DNA from: Leidyana gryllorum EB-2025a
Taxonomy: Eukaryota; Apicomplexa
Length of the DNA: 64,000 bases
Reading direction: 5' to 3'
Assembly (NCBI GenBank): GCA_048772705.1
Contig: JBLWGC010000224.1
Span: 124,001-188,000, forward strand
Under the pieces are notes generated by a model. The model was not told the DNA's origin. It did not search any database and saw only the letters and a program-made list of their open reading frames with translations. The position numbers and the translations under genes were made by a program. Of the stretch, positions 20,557-29,970 are shown piece by piece; positions within the stretch are counted from its first letter, which is position 1; every line of letters begins with the position of its first letter.

Positions 20557-21586
20557 TTACCCCAGTCTGTGGCCTTGGCCTGAGAACAGTCTCTCGCGAG
20601 TGGTATTGGTGTCGCCGGTCGACCCCGAACCAGACGGCTGATGGAGGGTAGCGAACGTCGGGCGAGGGAATGCCGCCGGATCGTTCGAGACAGAACTGCG
20701 AGTCGCTCGATGTGGAGCTTTGTCGCCCTGAAAAGGTCAATTATGGCGGTGCGGCGACATTACTCACTTGAAGCAGTATCTTCAACGAGCCGACCACGTT
20801 GGTGCGATCGAAACGGGCACATCTGTCCATTATCTCATCACAGAACTTGGGAGCAGTCTCCATGAGTTTGAGACCCTTTTGCTCGGGCAGAATGTCACTG
20901 CAAGCCGTCGATCTTTTACATCAGACGGGCGTAGGTAGACTTACCGGATGAAGTAGTAGAGGTGTCCTGCCGTCAAGCCAATGACACCCAACCAGAGCGA
21001 CTGGCCCATTATCAGATCCAGGAAGAGCAGAGCGAAGGGGAACTGGTACGCTTTGAGGGTGAAACCCCAAAGCCCGATGGGACTGAAGGGCTCCCGCTTG
21101 GACCAGTAATAGATTATCGCCATCACGAGGGAATTACACATCATGGGGCGGCCTACGGCAGTAGTTGCGGGGGCGAAGGGGGGGCTTTGGGGACGAAGGG
21201 GACGACAAAAGGGACTCACCAGTCGGCCAGAATATCAGAAGAGAGGCAATATCCATCACGAAGACTTGGAACAACAAGAAGAAGAGGTAGGCACCGGAGC
21301 TGGTGGTGAAGAGCTCGTTAACTTCCAGTTTGGCACTGAATGTGACGACAAAGTACATGTGGAAGAGCCATTGTAGTGAGAATGGCCCAGCCCAGAAATA
21401 GTCGGTTACAAGTCGCCATACTTGGCCCTTCCGGAATACAAGTTCCCAATCCAACAAGATATACTGCGGATTAAAAAGCCCGATGGTCGCGGCCAGAGTG
21501 AGAACAAAGGTGACTGTTATGGAGAACCGTGTCAGCGGGGGCAGCGACCGGTACCATAATTCCGGCGTTCTTCCCTCTGCGTCCAT
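20557..21586 (-). CDS. Derlin (Der1-like), ER-associated degradation
   Basis: Exons 21586-21220, 21152-20945, 20897-20768 and 20727-20557 give 291 residues. The derlin/rhomboid-pseudoprotease core is clear: SLPPLTRFSITVTFVLTL, FRKGQVWRLVTDYFWAGP, LFHMYF, then YYWSKREPFSPIGLWGF and LGVIGLTAGHLYYFI. A long soluble tail ends in LFSGQGHRLG, which fits the SHP box that recruits p97/Cdc48. The protein would sit in the ER membrane and help extract misfolded proteins, or an organelle membrane in algae-derived lineages. Introns are 40-67 nt. The last exon restores the SHP box only when spliced as given, which supports the model. Confidence 0.9.
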
Positions 21587-21666
21587 TTTTTTCTATAACC
21601 ACACAAAGCCAAAGACACGTTCGTAGTAATATAAGTCCACTAAGCGGAGATTCTCTCTCTCTCTCT

Positions 21667-21888
21667 TCAGTGAGCGGATTCGGCCATTGCTGCTGCTTGT
21701 TCACCCATCTTGGAGGAGACAGTTGAAGAAGAAGACGTTTTCGCAGTCGCCCCCGGTGACTGTTTCTTGGCGTCTTTAAGCACCTTCCGCAATTCACGTC
21801 TCCCCTCGTTCACAGGCTTCTCACCCTTGGCGGCTCGCTTGGCAGCCCGGTGGCTGCCACACCGAGTGATCTTTGCATTCTTACCCAT
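21667..21888 (-). CDS. Small basic protein, unknown
   Basis: This 73-residue single-exon frame encodes a Lys/Arg-rich N-terminal half (MGKNAKITRCGSHRAAKRAA) and a Ser/Ala-rich tail. It lies on the same strand between the TMEM42-like gene (19 nt away) and derlin (80 nt away). A CAG acceptor-like site sits three bases before its ATG, which supports a real, possibly trans-spliced, transcript. I know no family for it. Confidence 0.5.
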   Translation of the reverse strand: MGKNAKITRCGSHRAAKRAAKGEKPVNEGRRELRKVLKDAKKQSPGATAKTSSSSTVSSKMGEQAAAMAESAH

Positions 21889-21907
21889 ATGCTGCGGGCC
21901 AAATTTT
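21889..21907 (-). promoter_or_regulatory. Candidate 3' splice (trans-splice) acceptor in a 19-nt gap
   Basis: Between the stop of the TMEM42-like gene and the next ATG, the minus strand reads AAAATTTGGCCCGCAGCAT. It ends in a CAG placed three bases before the start codon. With no room for a promoter, the simplest reading is an acceptor for a spliced leader on a polycistronic transcript. This is inference from sequence only. Confidence 0.4.
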
Positions 21908-22571
21908 TTACACCTTGGGCGGCGATCGCCGGTTCAGTGTACTCGTGGACGAAGCAGCGGACGCGTCGTTCCCCGTTATGATCAGCTCCACGTCCTGCAG
22001 CTCAATCTGGCCCGACGGTGAGTCTGTGTGGTCGGCCAGCGCCACCTGAGACTCGGACATCTTGCGATCTGAACGCCGGCCCAGTGGTCTGCTCTGGGCC
22101 ACGGCCAACGATGCCACTCCCGCAATGAGCAGTGCCGCCCCCACAAACCATTTGTAGTTCATTGGATCCCCAAAGATGGTAAAAGCGAGTAGTCCAGTAG
22201 CCAATGTACAACATGCAAACTGTGCCATTGTAGCCTGAGTGGAGTGGAGTGAATGAAGTGAGAGAGTCTCGGCTCACTTGTAGGGCTGAGGTGTGTTTGA
22301 GTAGGCTGACGTAAGCTCCGAGCATCTGGGAGTTACAGAAAAGCATCAAGGCGAAGCAAACGATCCTGCATCCCCATTCCACCGACTTGAACACCTTGGG
22401 AGGGAAGGCACCCTCAGCCCCTGCTGCTTTGAGCCAGACTCTGATCTTACCATTGGTGGAGAAGTCCGCTGCCAGTTTGTTGAAGAAAGCTCCCAGGGCT
22501 GCCCAGAGCCCTCCTTTGACGTATCTCCATCGGCTAGAGATGGCATGTGCCCAGCCACTGCATCTAGACAT
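21908..22571 (-). CDS. TMEM42-like EamA/DMT-fold membrane protein
   Basis: Exons 22571-22278 and 22234-21908 give 206 residues. Four or five helices follow the small-transporter (EamA half) pattern: YVKGGLWAALGAFFNKLA near residue 23, FALMLFCNSQMLGAYVSLLKHTSAL at about 75-98, then after the intron TGLLAFTIFGDP and VGAALLIAGVASL. A hydrophilic Ser/Asp-rich tail of about 60 residues follows. TMEM42 and its relatives are single-domain members of the drug/metabolite transporter superfamily with unknown substrates. The start codon is only 23 nt from that of the divergent Cwc2 gene. Confidence 0.72.
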
Positions 22572-22594
22572 TCTCAAAAAAGCAGAAAAGCCAT

Positions 22595-24030
22595 ATGGCT
22601 GGAGAGCCCCCTCGCAAAAAGCAGAGGAATGAGGCTGATGACGAGGTGGAGGTGACAATTGCTGAGTCAGCTGATGCCAACAACAAGTGGTTCGAGTATT
22701 TCGATACCTTGGCCTATCAAACATACTATCACAATCCAGCAACGAACGAAACAGTTTGGACTCTCCCCGATGGTGCCGAAATAATTGGCACTGATGGTCT
22801 CAAGCCAGCTCCGGAGCAAGACGAAGCCAAAGAAAAGGAGGAAGCGACTTCCAGACCCCCACTCACGCAGGACGAGCTCGATGCCATTCGAGAAGCCGAA
22901 AAAATGGCTGAGATAGCCAGGAATGCTGCTATCGCACGTCAACTGGCACAAACAGCACAGGGACCTGAGTCTAAGAGTGGTGGAAAGGATGTTCCCAATA
23001 CTCCCGCTGTCGATAGAGTTCTTGCTCTGCCCCCACAACTAGCCAATCTCCCACCCAAATTGAAAGTTTTCATGCGCCACGATCGCCCTCCTACTGCCGC
23101 TGAGCTGGGAAGACCAGCGCGGGTTCAAGCCCTGCCGGAAGAGCGCCAGAACACGGCCTATGTACAGGGTCAAGAAGACTACAACATCTGGTATGGCAAG
23201 TACGCCAGTGATCGTTTTGGTGAAGGTGGCAGGCGCGAACGCACCCCTGCCACGCATCACTGCAATGTCTTCAAGTACGTATTCCCACCTCACCAAAACA
23301 AACTTGCCTCTTCAGGGACGCTGGATTCACCCGTGCCGATCTCAACCCAAATCTGGCCGGAAACCCGATTTGTTTATACTTCGCCCGTGGCTATTGCTCT
23401 CTGGGACACGAATGCTCCTACTACCATCATGTTCCGACTCAGTTAGAGTCAGACAAGTTGGAACTAATGCAAGATATATTCGGACGTGACAGACACGCCC
23501 AACAGAGAGACGATATGGAGGGTGTTGGCAGCTTCAATTCGACATCCCGCACCCTCTTTGTGGGGGACTATAAAGTGGATCGGGTTGATGCCAACTTCAA
23601 CACTCGAGTGGAAGAGCTCATTCTCGCCCACTTCTCCATCTATGGACCAATTGAAGAGATTAGGGTCATCCCCAATAGGAACTTCGCATTTGTTACATTC
23701 TGCTACCGGTATGCATATATCTACTCATCTTCCCCCCACAATCACATCGCCTCCGCAGGGCCGCTGCTGAATTCGCCAAGGAAGCTATGGCCAACTATAG
23801 ATTGAGTGATACAGACGAAGTACTGACCGTCAAATGGGCTCAAGGAAACCGGAACCCAGCGTAAGTCAAACTCGACAAATACCATCTACCCCTCTCAACA
23901 CAGAAGTGGCGCCCGACTGGCCAGTCGAGAGCAAACCGATGCTCGGAGGATAGTGATGGAGCGCATGCGACAGATAGCCATTGAAGAATCCAAAAACAAC
24001 AACCCTGCCCCCATCGAAGACAATAAATAG
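22595..24030 (+). CDS. CWC2: Pre-mRNA splicing factor Cwc2 with N-terminal WW domain
   Basis: Exons 22595-23274, 23316-23708, 23759-23860 and 23904-24030 give 433 residues. The Cwc2 core is clear: DYNIWYGKYASDRFG, CCCH ligands C246, C254, C260 and H264 in CLYFARGYCSLGHECSYYHH, the linker DDMEGVGSF, and an RRM with RNP2 TLFVGDY (about 305) and RNP1 NFAFVTF (about 348). Cwc2 belongs to the Prp19/NTC complex and contacts U6 snRNA in the spliceosome's catalytic core. Ahead of it lies a full WW domain, residues 30-60, with W32, YYHN at 44-47 and W55. I know of no WW domain in yeast Cwc2. The C-terminal tail is short. Confidence 0.9.
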
Positions 24031-24183
24031 AGCAATCTCTCAACCTTATGTTACTGACTTTATTCAAATCGCACGTGTGTGCTAAACTGTAGGTATGAGC
24101 TGGTAGTGGACGATTGCTTTTGAGAAGCTGAGTTGGTAATATCCAAACTACCGATTGGCTGCGAGAGCACAAAAAGAAAGCAT

Positions 24184-25356
24184 CTAAGCTGCGAGAGTGC
24201 TTGGGCGAGACTTGCGGGGTCCGTAGTAGCTGTTCTTCTCTTCCAGAGTCTGGAAGCGGCCGTGACCGATCTTCGAAGAAGTATCGATGAACTTGAGCTT
24301 GGGGGTCTCGAGAGCGCGGCGAGTGGTGACAGGTCGGAGAGACTTGCGGATAGTGATAGCGCGCTTTCTGGGGCCCATGATGGTACCCTTGAGCAGGATG
24401 TAGTCATTGGCAACGGTACCGTAGTGGGGGAAGCCACCCATGGGGGTAATGCTCTTCGAAGTGATATCGTTGTCAGTAGCAGCGTTCTTAGGGTCACCAG
24501 CGGTACCGATACGGAAGATCTTCTTGTTCACCATGGTACGGTGATGGAAACCCATTTGACCGTGGCGGGGGACCTGGAACTGGACGCGAGCCGGATGCCA
24601 GGCACCGATACAGGCGACCTTACGGAGACCTCTGTGGGTCTTACGAGGAAGGCGGGTTACACCCCAACGCTTGACAACACCCTGGACACCATGACCCTTG
24701 TTGATACCGATGACATCAACCATCTCGTTCTCGTTGAAGACGGCGTTAACGCTGAGAGGTTGCTCGAAGAGGCCAGTGATGTACTTGACCTTATCAGCAG
24801 CGGAACCACCGTTGACCTGGGACTCCATTACGTGAGCGCGCTTCTGGCCAGTGCGAGTCAGACGAGGCTGAGTGTGCACAATAGCGCGGACGATGGTGCA
24901 GGCGTCGGAGATTTTCTTCAACTCGGCCTCCATCTTGGTGCTCTCGAACTTCTGAGTGTATTTGGTGAAAGCGCGCTTCTTGCTCTTGTACCAGTGACGG
25001 TAGAAGCGGCGCTTCACATCCTCAGAGAGGTGAGCGGCCCAGACAGTGCGGAGAGCGCGGAGACCACGAGGAGTCTCGATGTAGCCGACGAGGCCAACGA
25101 CCATCATAGGAGGGCAGTCAACAACGGTAGCGGCTTCAACAACATCCCTCTTGTGAAGCTTAGATCCGGGTCTCTCGACCTCGCGGACAACATGGGTCAT
25201 ACCAGCCTTGTAACCCATGAAGGCGGTCATGTGGCAGGGTTGAGCGGCGTCATCCTTAGGGAAAGCCTTGACACGGCCCTGTCCACGACGGCAGCGCTTG
25301 CGGGGCAGGAAACCCAGGGAACCGTGACGGGGACGCTCGAACTTTCTGTGGGACAT
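24184..25356 (-). CDS. RPL3: 60S ribosomal protein L3 (uL3)
   Basis: The uninterrupted 390-residue frame matches eukaryotic RPL3 throughout: [18 protein letters not shown] at the start, [25 protein letters not shown] and [10 protein letters not shown], which contains the histidine at the peptidyl-transferase-facing W-finger base. RPL3 is an early-assembling large-subunit protein. The gene is intronless, unusual for this window, and has strong C-ending codon bias. It faces Cwc2 at its 3' end and diverges from the first PAQR gene with 76 nt between starts. Confidence 0.98.
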   Translation of the reverse strand: MSHRKFERPRHGSLGFLPRKRCRRGQGRVKAFPKDDAAQPCHMTAFMGYKAGMTHVVREVERPGSKLHKRDVVEAATVVDCPPMMVVGLVGYIETPRGLRALRTVWAAHLSEDVKRRFYRHWYKSKKRAFTKYTQKFESTKMEAELKKISDACTIVRAIVHTQPRLTRTGQKRAHVMESQVNGGSAADKVKYITGLFEQPLSVNAVFNENEMVDVIGINKGHGVQGVVKRWGVTRLPRKTHRGLRKVACIGAWHPARVQFQVPRHGQMGFHHRTMVNKKIFRIGTAGDPKNAATDNDITSKSITPMGGFPHYGTVANDYILLKGTIMGPRKRAITIRKSLRPVTTRRALETPKLKFIDTSSKIGHGRFQTLEEKNSYYGPRKSRPSTLAA

Positions 25357-25432
25357 CTCGCAGTCAAACTCGTGCTGCTCTGAAAATTAATTTCGATCAT
25401 TTTCTGGGACGGACCCCACGTTTGGTCGCCGG

Positions 25433-26218
25433 ATGTTGAGCAACATATCTTCTGCTTCAACATCAGAGCTGTTACCCCGACGCTCCGCAGTCACCATTTC
25501 TTTTGAGTACCCCGCACAGTCCAAACGGCAAGAACCACCCCTGCAGGCACCATCCAAAGGACCAGTGCCTCTCCTCCGTGGCAAAATTCACCTAGCTCTG
25601 TCTATCGCATCCCCTCTATGGATATGTTTCTTTCTTCGACTTTCAACAACTGCCTCCACCTCTCGTTCTCAAATCGCTGTGGTCCTCATGATAGCAGCCT
25701 GTTTGATCAACTTCTCCTGTTCAGCTCTCTTGCACAATGTGAAATGGTCATCACACCGGGCCGAGTACATGTGCCGCCGGATGGACCACCTGGGGATCTT
25801 CATCATGATTGCAGGTAGCTGCGCTCCCGTACCCATCCTCTTGTTCTCCAAGACAATGTTGGTTCTCTGGGCTTTCTATCAGATTGCAGCTGTTCTCTTA
25901 GGAGCCGTCTGGTGCTTAGCTCTCAGTGACTCTTTCTGCACAGAGGACACGCTCTTCTGGAGAACTCTGGCCTACTGCGTCATCGGACTTGCTAACCTCT
26001 GCTTCACCTCCGAGTTCCGGCGAGTACTAGCACGCTCCGAAGGTCTAATGCTTGCAGCCCTCGCAACACTGTATGTCCTAGGAGCGTGTGCGTACGGTCG
26101 CAAGGCACCAAATCCATGGCCTCAAGTTTTCGGCTACCACGAGGTTTTCCACTCTTGCTGCCTCATTGCCATCCTCCTAACCTTTACCCTTAATTACCAA
26201 GTACTGTGTCGTTGTTAA
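25433..26218 (+). CDS. HlyIII/PAQR family seven-helix membrane protein, copy 1
   Basis: The 261-residue protein has a hydrophilic N terminus of about 45 residues and then about seven membrane helices. Family landmarks are the basic lead-in LLRGKIHLALSI, SALLHNVKW, RMDHLGIFIMIAGSCAPVP and the C-terminal HEVFH. The histidines and aspartate in these motifs form the metal site of PAQR/HlyIII proteins, which act as lipid or ceramide-metabolising enzymes or receptors in other organisms. It is a single exon. The next gene is a paralogue starting at most 95 nt downstream. Confidence 0.8.
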   Translation: MLSNISSASTSELLPRRSAVTISFEYPAQSKRQEPPLQAPSKGPVPLLRGKIHLALSIASPLWICFFLRLSTTASTSRSQIAVVLMIAACLINFSCSALLHNVKWSSHRAEYMCRRMDHLGIFIMIAGSCAPVPILLFSKTMLVLWAFYQIAAVLLGAVWCLALSDSFCTEDTLFWRTLAYCVIGLANLCFTSEFRRVLARSEGLMLAALATLYVLGACAYGRKAPNPWPQVFGYHEVFHSCCLIAILLTFTLNYQVLCRC

Positions 26219-26228
26219 GACTGTAAGA

Positions 26229-27068
26229 ATGGGTGCATTGCACCAAGTAGACTACTTACCACACGTGTGCGGTTACGGAGACGGACGCGCTCCCCTTCAT
26301 GAGAGATCGTGGATGAGTCGAAGTCCATCCACCAGGAGTTGTTCAAGTTCAGATGATGATTTACATCCTACGCTCAAGTCAACGCCCAAGTCAATAGAGG
26401 TCAATGTTAGGTTACAGAAGGTCCCGCTTTTACGCGGCAAAATCCACTTAATTCTCATCTACTCCGCCCCCCTATGGATATACGCTCTCTGTCGCACATG
26501 TCACACCACGCGTGCCCTTCTGGCCGCAATGATTGTGATCTTAAGCGCAATTGTGAACTTCGGATGCTCGGCTTTACTACACAACGTCAAATGGTCTACT
26601 CTTGCTAGCCGAACGTTCTGGCGCAAGGTTGATCACGCGGGAATCTTCTTGATGATCGCTGGTAGCTGCGCCCCGGTGCCTATCCTGCTTTTTTCCACCC
26701 CGATGTCGACCCTGTGGGCTGTCTGTCAGTGGGGTGTTACACTGGCAGGCGTTCTCATGTGTCTTTGCAGCGATCGTTTCTCCATTTCTGATCACTACGG
26801 CACCCGAGCGACAGTGTATGCCATGGTGGGACTGTCAAATATCGCTTTTAGCTATGAATTCTGGCGAGTGCTGGGCAAAGCCGAGGCAATGCTGCTCGTC
26901 GCAATGGCAACTGCCTATGTGATCGGCGCGTGCTTCTATGGCTTAAAATGGCCGAACCCGTGGCCCGGAATCGTCGGCTACCACGAAGTCTTCCACCTGA
27001 TGTGCCTTCTGGCAGCTTGCTGCACTTTCTCATTAGACATTAAGGTCTTAGCTCGTGCTTCCCGCTGA
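26229..27068 (+). CDS. HlyIII/PAQR family seven-helix membrane protein, copy 2
   Basis: This 279-residue tandem paralogue keeps the same blocks: VPLLRGKIHLILIY, SALLHNVKW, KVDHAGIFLMIAGSCAPVP and GYHEVFHLMCLL. The N terminus differs and is Ser/Asp-rich (SPSTRSCSSSDDDLHP). The ATG at 26229 lies only 10 nt after the stop of copy 1. The alternative ATG at 26313 would leave 94 nt and remove an unremarkable 28-residue leader. The identity of the core with divergence of the ends shows an old local duplication. Confidence 0.78.
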   Translation: MGALHQVDYLPHVCGYGDGRAPLHERSWMSRSPSTRSCSSSDDDLHPTLKSTPKSIEVNVRLQKVPLLRGKIHLILIYSAPLWIYALCRTCHTTRALLAAMIVILSAIVNFGCSALLHNVKWSTLASRTFWRKVDHAGIFLMIAGSCAPVPILLFSTPMSTLWAVCQWGVTLAGVLMCLCSDRFSISDHYGTRATVYAMVGLSNIAFSYEFWRVLGKAEAMLLVAMATAYVIGACFYGLKWPNPWPGIVGYHEVFHLMCLLAACCTFSLDIKVLARASR

Positions 27069-27159
27069 GCTGAACAGCCTTTCCTTGCATAGCATTTTGA
27101 TTTGTCAACGGTGAAACAGACACTGTAATCTTATAGAAGGAAACTTTTTTTTCCCAGAC

Positions 27160-28804
27160 ATGACTGTCGCTGTACAAGCCGCGCCTGCGCCAGGGGCTGC
27201 CGGACCTGAGAGTCCTCTGCGTGTAGAGGGTATGCGGTCACTGCAACCAGTGCCCAAGCCTGATGACGCTCACTTTGATGCCTTAATTAAGGAGGAAACT
27301 GATGCGATGGAGGCGTTGCGCAGCAGGTTGACCGATTTGAATGACCAACTTACCAAGTTGGGCGGAGGGTTTGAGGAGTATCAGCGGCAACGAGATGCCC
27401 AGCGCGCCAAGATAGATGAGATCTCCAAGCGCATTGACGCGTTGGTTCAGGAGCGAGATCAGATAACTCAGCGGAGCCAGCGTGCCCAGGAGAGCAGTCG
27501 ATCGTTGCGTTCCCAAATCGACTTGATGCAGCGCAATTTGGGATTCCACACGGTGGAGGATATTGACAAGCGTATTGCCGAGATCACGCACGAGATGATG
27601 GTGAATACGATGACCCTCCGTGAGGAAAAGAAGCTCATCGCCGATATAGAGAAGCTGAGAAAGGCTAAGCCGGAGCTTGCTAAGATCGCTGATCTGCAGG
27701 ATCGGGCTCAGTATGCTGAGACTACGGGTGCGAGTGAGTGTGTTGCTGCATAGTTCAGGCTGGTTGACGTTGATCTTCTCTCTGTGGTAGGTGGTTATCG
27801 CGATAGGTTGACAGAGATTCGCACGGAGTTGAACCAGTTGCGTGACGCTCGTGCCGATGAGAGTGACAAGATGCGCGATCTGCAGGCAGAGCGAGAGAAA
27901 CAAATGGCCCCACTTCGTGATATTCGAGAAGAACGTGATGAGTTGCGTCGAAAGATAGGAGCTCATCAATCCGCCGTAAGCGATCCTCAATGTGCCTGAG
28001 ATTGCGAAATGTTGCCCCTCTTTGCACAGATTACACAACTGCAGTCTACGAGAAGAGCCAAAGAGACTGCATATAGAGCCTATCAGGCCCAGCTGCGTGC
28101 AGCTCAGGCTGACGTGGACCGTTGGGAGCGACAACGGGCCCAGCTCGAAGCTGACAAACGGCTTGTACAGCAAGACTTAGCAAACTTACAAGATGGTGTT
28201 TACGACTGGAAGAGTCTTTTGGCTTTGCAGGTCATCTCATACCTCAAGGAGCAGCAACAGAGATACGAGGACGCTTTGAAAGCCCCAGCCGACGAGGAAG
28301 AGGAAGCAGGTCAAGGCGGTGAGGAGATTGAGACCGAGGACGGCAAATTCAAGGTCTATGTGGCCAAAAAGTGAGTGACTGGTAGATGAATGGCGTTGTC
28401 AATATGCCCGGTGCAGAGTGGAAACCTTCAGCGTGGGTGGTGGAAGCGCTAAACGAGGAAAGAAGAAGGCTGCGAAACCTCGTGATGCCAAGAGTGTGTC
28501 GGACAAATTGCCACACACATTAAGCACCATCAAGGATTTTAGTCAGTTGGGCTTCGACACTGACTACCCTTTGACTATGGGCGACGTCCCCAAAGCACTG
28601 AGGAAGCTGGAGGCCATAGTTGAAGAGCAGCGTGTGAAGAACATGTCGCAGGAGGAGGTTAACAAAATGAAGCGTAAGCAATTGGAAGACAAGTTGAAGG
28701 TGTTGGATGAGAAAGAAGCGACGTTGATGGCCGCCATGCCGGAGGAGGCTAAACGTCACCAGCGAAGACGCGCTGCTGCTGCCGCTGCAGCTGATAGTAA
28801 TTGA
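27160..28804 (+). CDS. Coiled-coil protein of the Bfr1/nuclear-segregation type
   Basis: Exons 27160-27733, 27791-27975, 28030-28370 and 28417-28804 give 495 residues, nearly all heptad-rich helix. The signature stretch FHTVEDIDKRIAEITHEMM followed by TLREEKKLIADIEKLRKAKP matches the Bfr1-like family, whose members bind mRNP and ribosomes at the ER or act in segregation. The tail is basic (KRGKKKAAKP), then ends in an Ala-rich run. The name rests on the helix pattern and this one motif. The syntaxin gene starts 26 nt after the stop, on the same strand. Confidence 0.65.
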
Positions 28805-28830
28805 AAACAAATTTTGTCTGTGGCACCGTG

Positions 28831-29970
28831 ATGGGAGCAGTTGATCGCAGCTCTGATTTTTTGGCCTTCTTGCAGTCAGAGTCGCAGGCTCTCTCCACAG
28901 CAAATGCTCATAAACGTCTGCTGCCTCAGCAAACTCAGCAGGTATCCCCTGGTGATGGAAGGATCGACCAATTATCGCGGGATATATCGCAAGCGTTTGA
29001 CACATGTGGCGCGGATCTAAATCAATTGCGTCAAAGTATGTTCAGAATAAATCGCGGCTCATCGTGCAATCGGAATGATCAGTGGCGAAACAACGCACTT
29101 TATTTGACGACCGCACAGCGGACATCCAAGAACTCACATATCGCATAAAACAAGCGCTGCACACGTTGTCGAACAATGTGGACAATATGGAGGAGCTGTG
29201 TCGGAATCCGAACTTTACGGGCAGCCCAGGATCCCAACACGCCGCGATGCACCGTCAGGCATTGGTGAAACTGCTGCGAACCCGTTTAATGGACCAAACT
29301 CGCGAGTTCAAGGACATCCTGGAAGTTCGCTCAAATGTGAGTTGAGACGCACCTAATTGGCCCAATCAATGTACGCCTTGCGGTGCAGAATCTCAAACAA
29401 CTTGAGAATCGAAGAGGACTCTATGGTCACTCCCAGCCATCGCGCAGTACGGGCGACCTGGGAGTGACTTCGGGCCATTCGTTGATGAGACGAGGGCCAG
29501 GTGCCGCCTCCTCGTCCTTCACCAACCCCGAGGCAGTGGCTACCGAACCTGGGCCTGGAGTGGTCGATCTGGAGTCTCAGTAAGTGAACGCGAAAAAAGG
29601 GGTCGCGATCTGCCGCCACAGACAGGTTATGGCTTTGGCGCCGAATGCTTATCAACAGGCGCGGGTTGACGCGGTGGAACAGATTCAGAGGATAGTAGCA
29701 GATCTGTCGACCATGTTCAGTCGAGTCGCAATGATGGTCGGTCAGCAGGAAGAGCTCGTGATGAGGATCGACTCAACGGTTGATGATTCGTTACATAAGC
29801 TCAAAGAAGGCCAAGCACATCTCTTACGGTACTTCCAATCTATTGTCAGTCAAAGGGCACTCATTCTGAAAGTAAGTTCGCCCCTTCCTTGCTTGAACAC
29901 ACACACACATACACAGCTATTGGGGATGATTCTGGCCTTTGGCATTTTCTTCATCATATTCTTGGCTTAA
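28831..29970 (+). CDS. STX5: Syntaxin 5-type Qa-SNARE
   Basis: Exons 28831-29035, 29083-29336, 29389-29579, 29622-29871 and 29917-29970 give 317 residues. It opens with the Stx5-like SSDFLAFLQ, has an N-terminal helical (Habc) region around TADIQELTYRIKQAL and VKLLRTRLMDQTREFKDIL, then a SNARE motif at about 225-280 (VDAVEQIQRIVADLSTMFSR, with GQQEELVMRID near the centre). The last exon encodes only the membrane anchor LLGMILAFGIFFIIFLA. It mediates ER-Golgi and intra-Golgi fusion. Exon 4 needs the first of two nearby AG acceptors (29621, not 29625). The anchor exon is overlapped by the opposite gene. Confidence 0.9.

Noticed and set aside
24133-25383. A 416-codon plus-strand open frame
   Set aside because: It lies antisense to RPL3, which explains it: the codon bias of the real gene keeps the opposite frame open.
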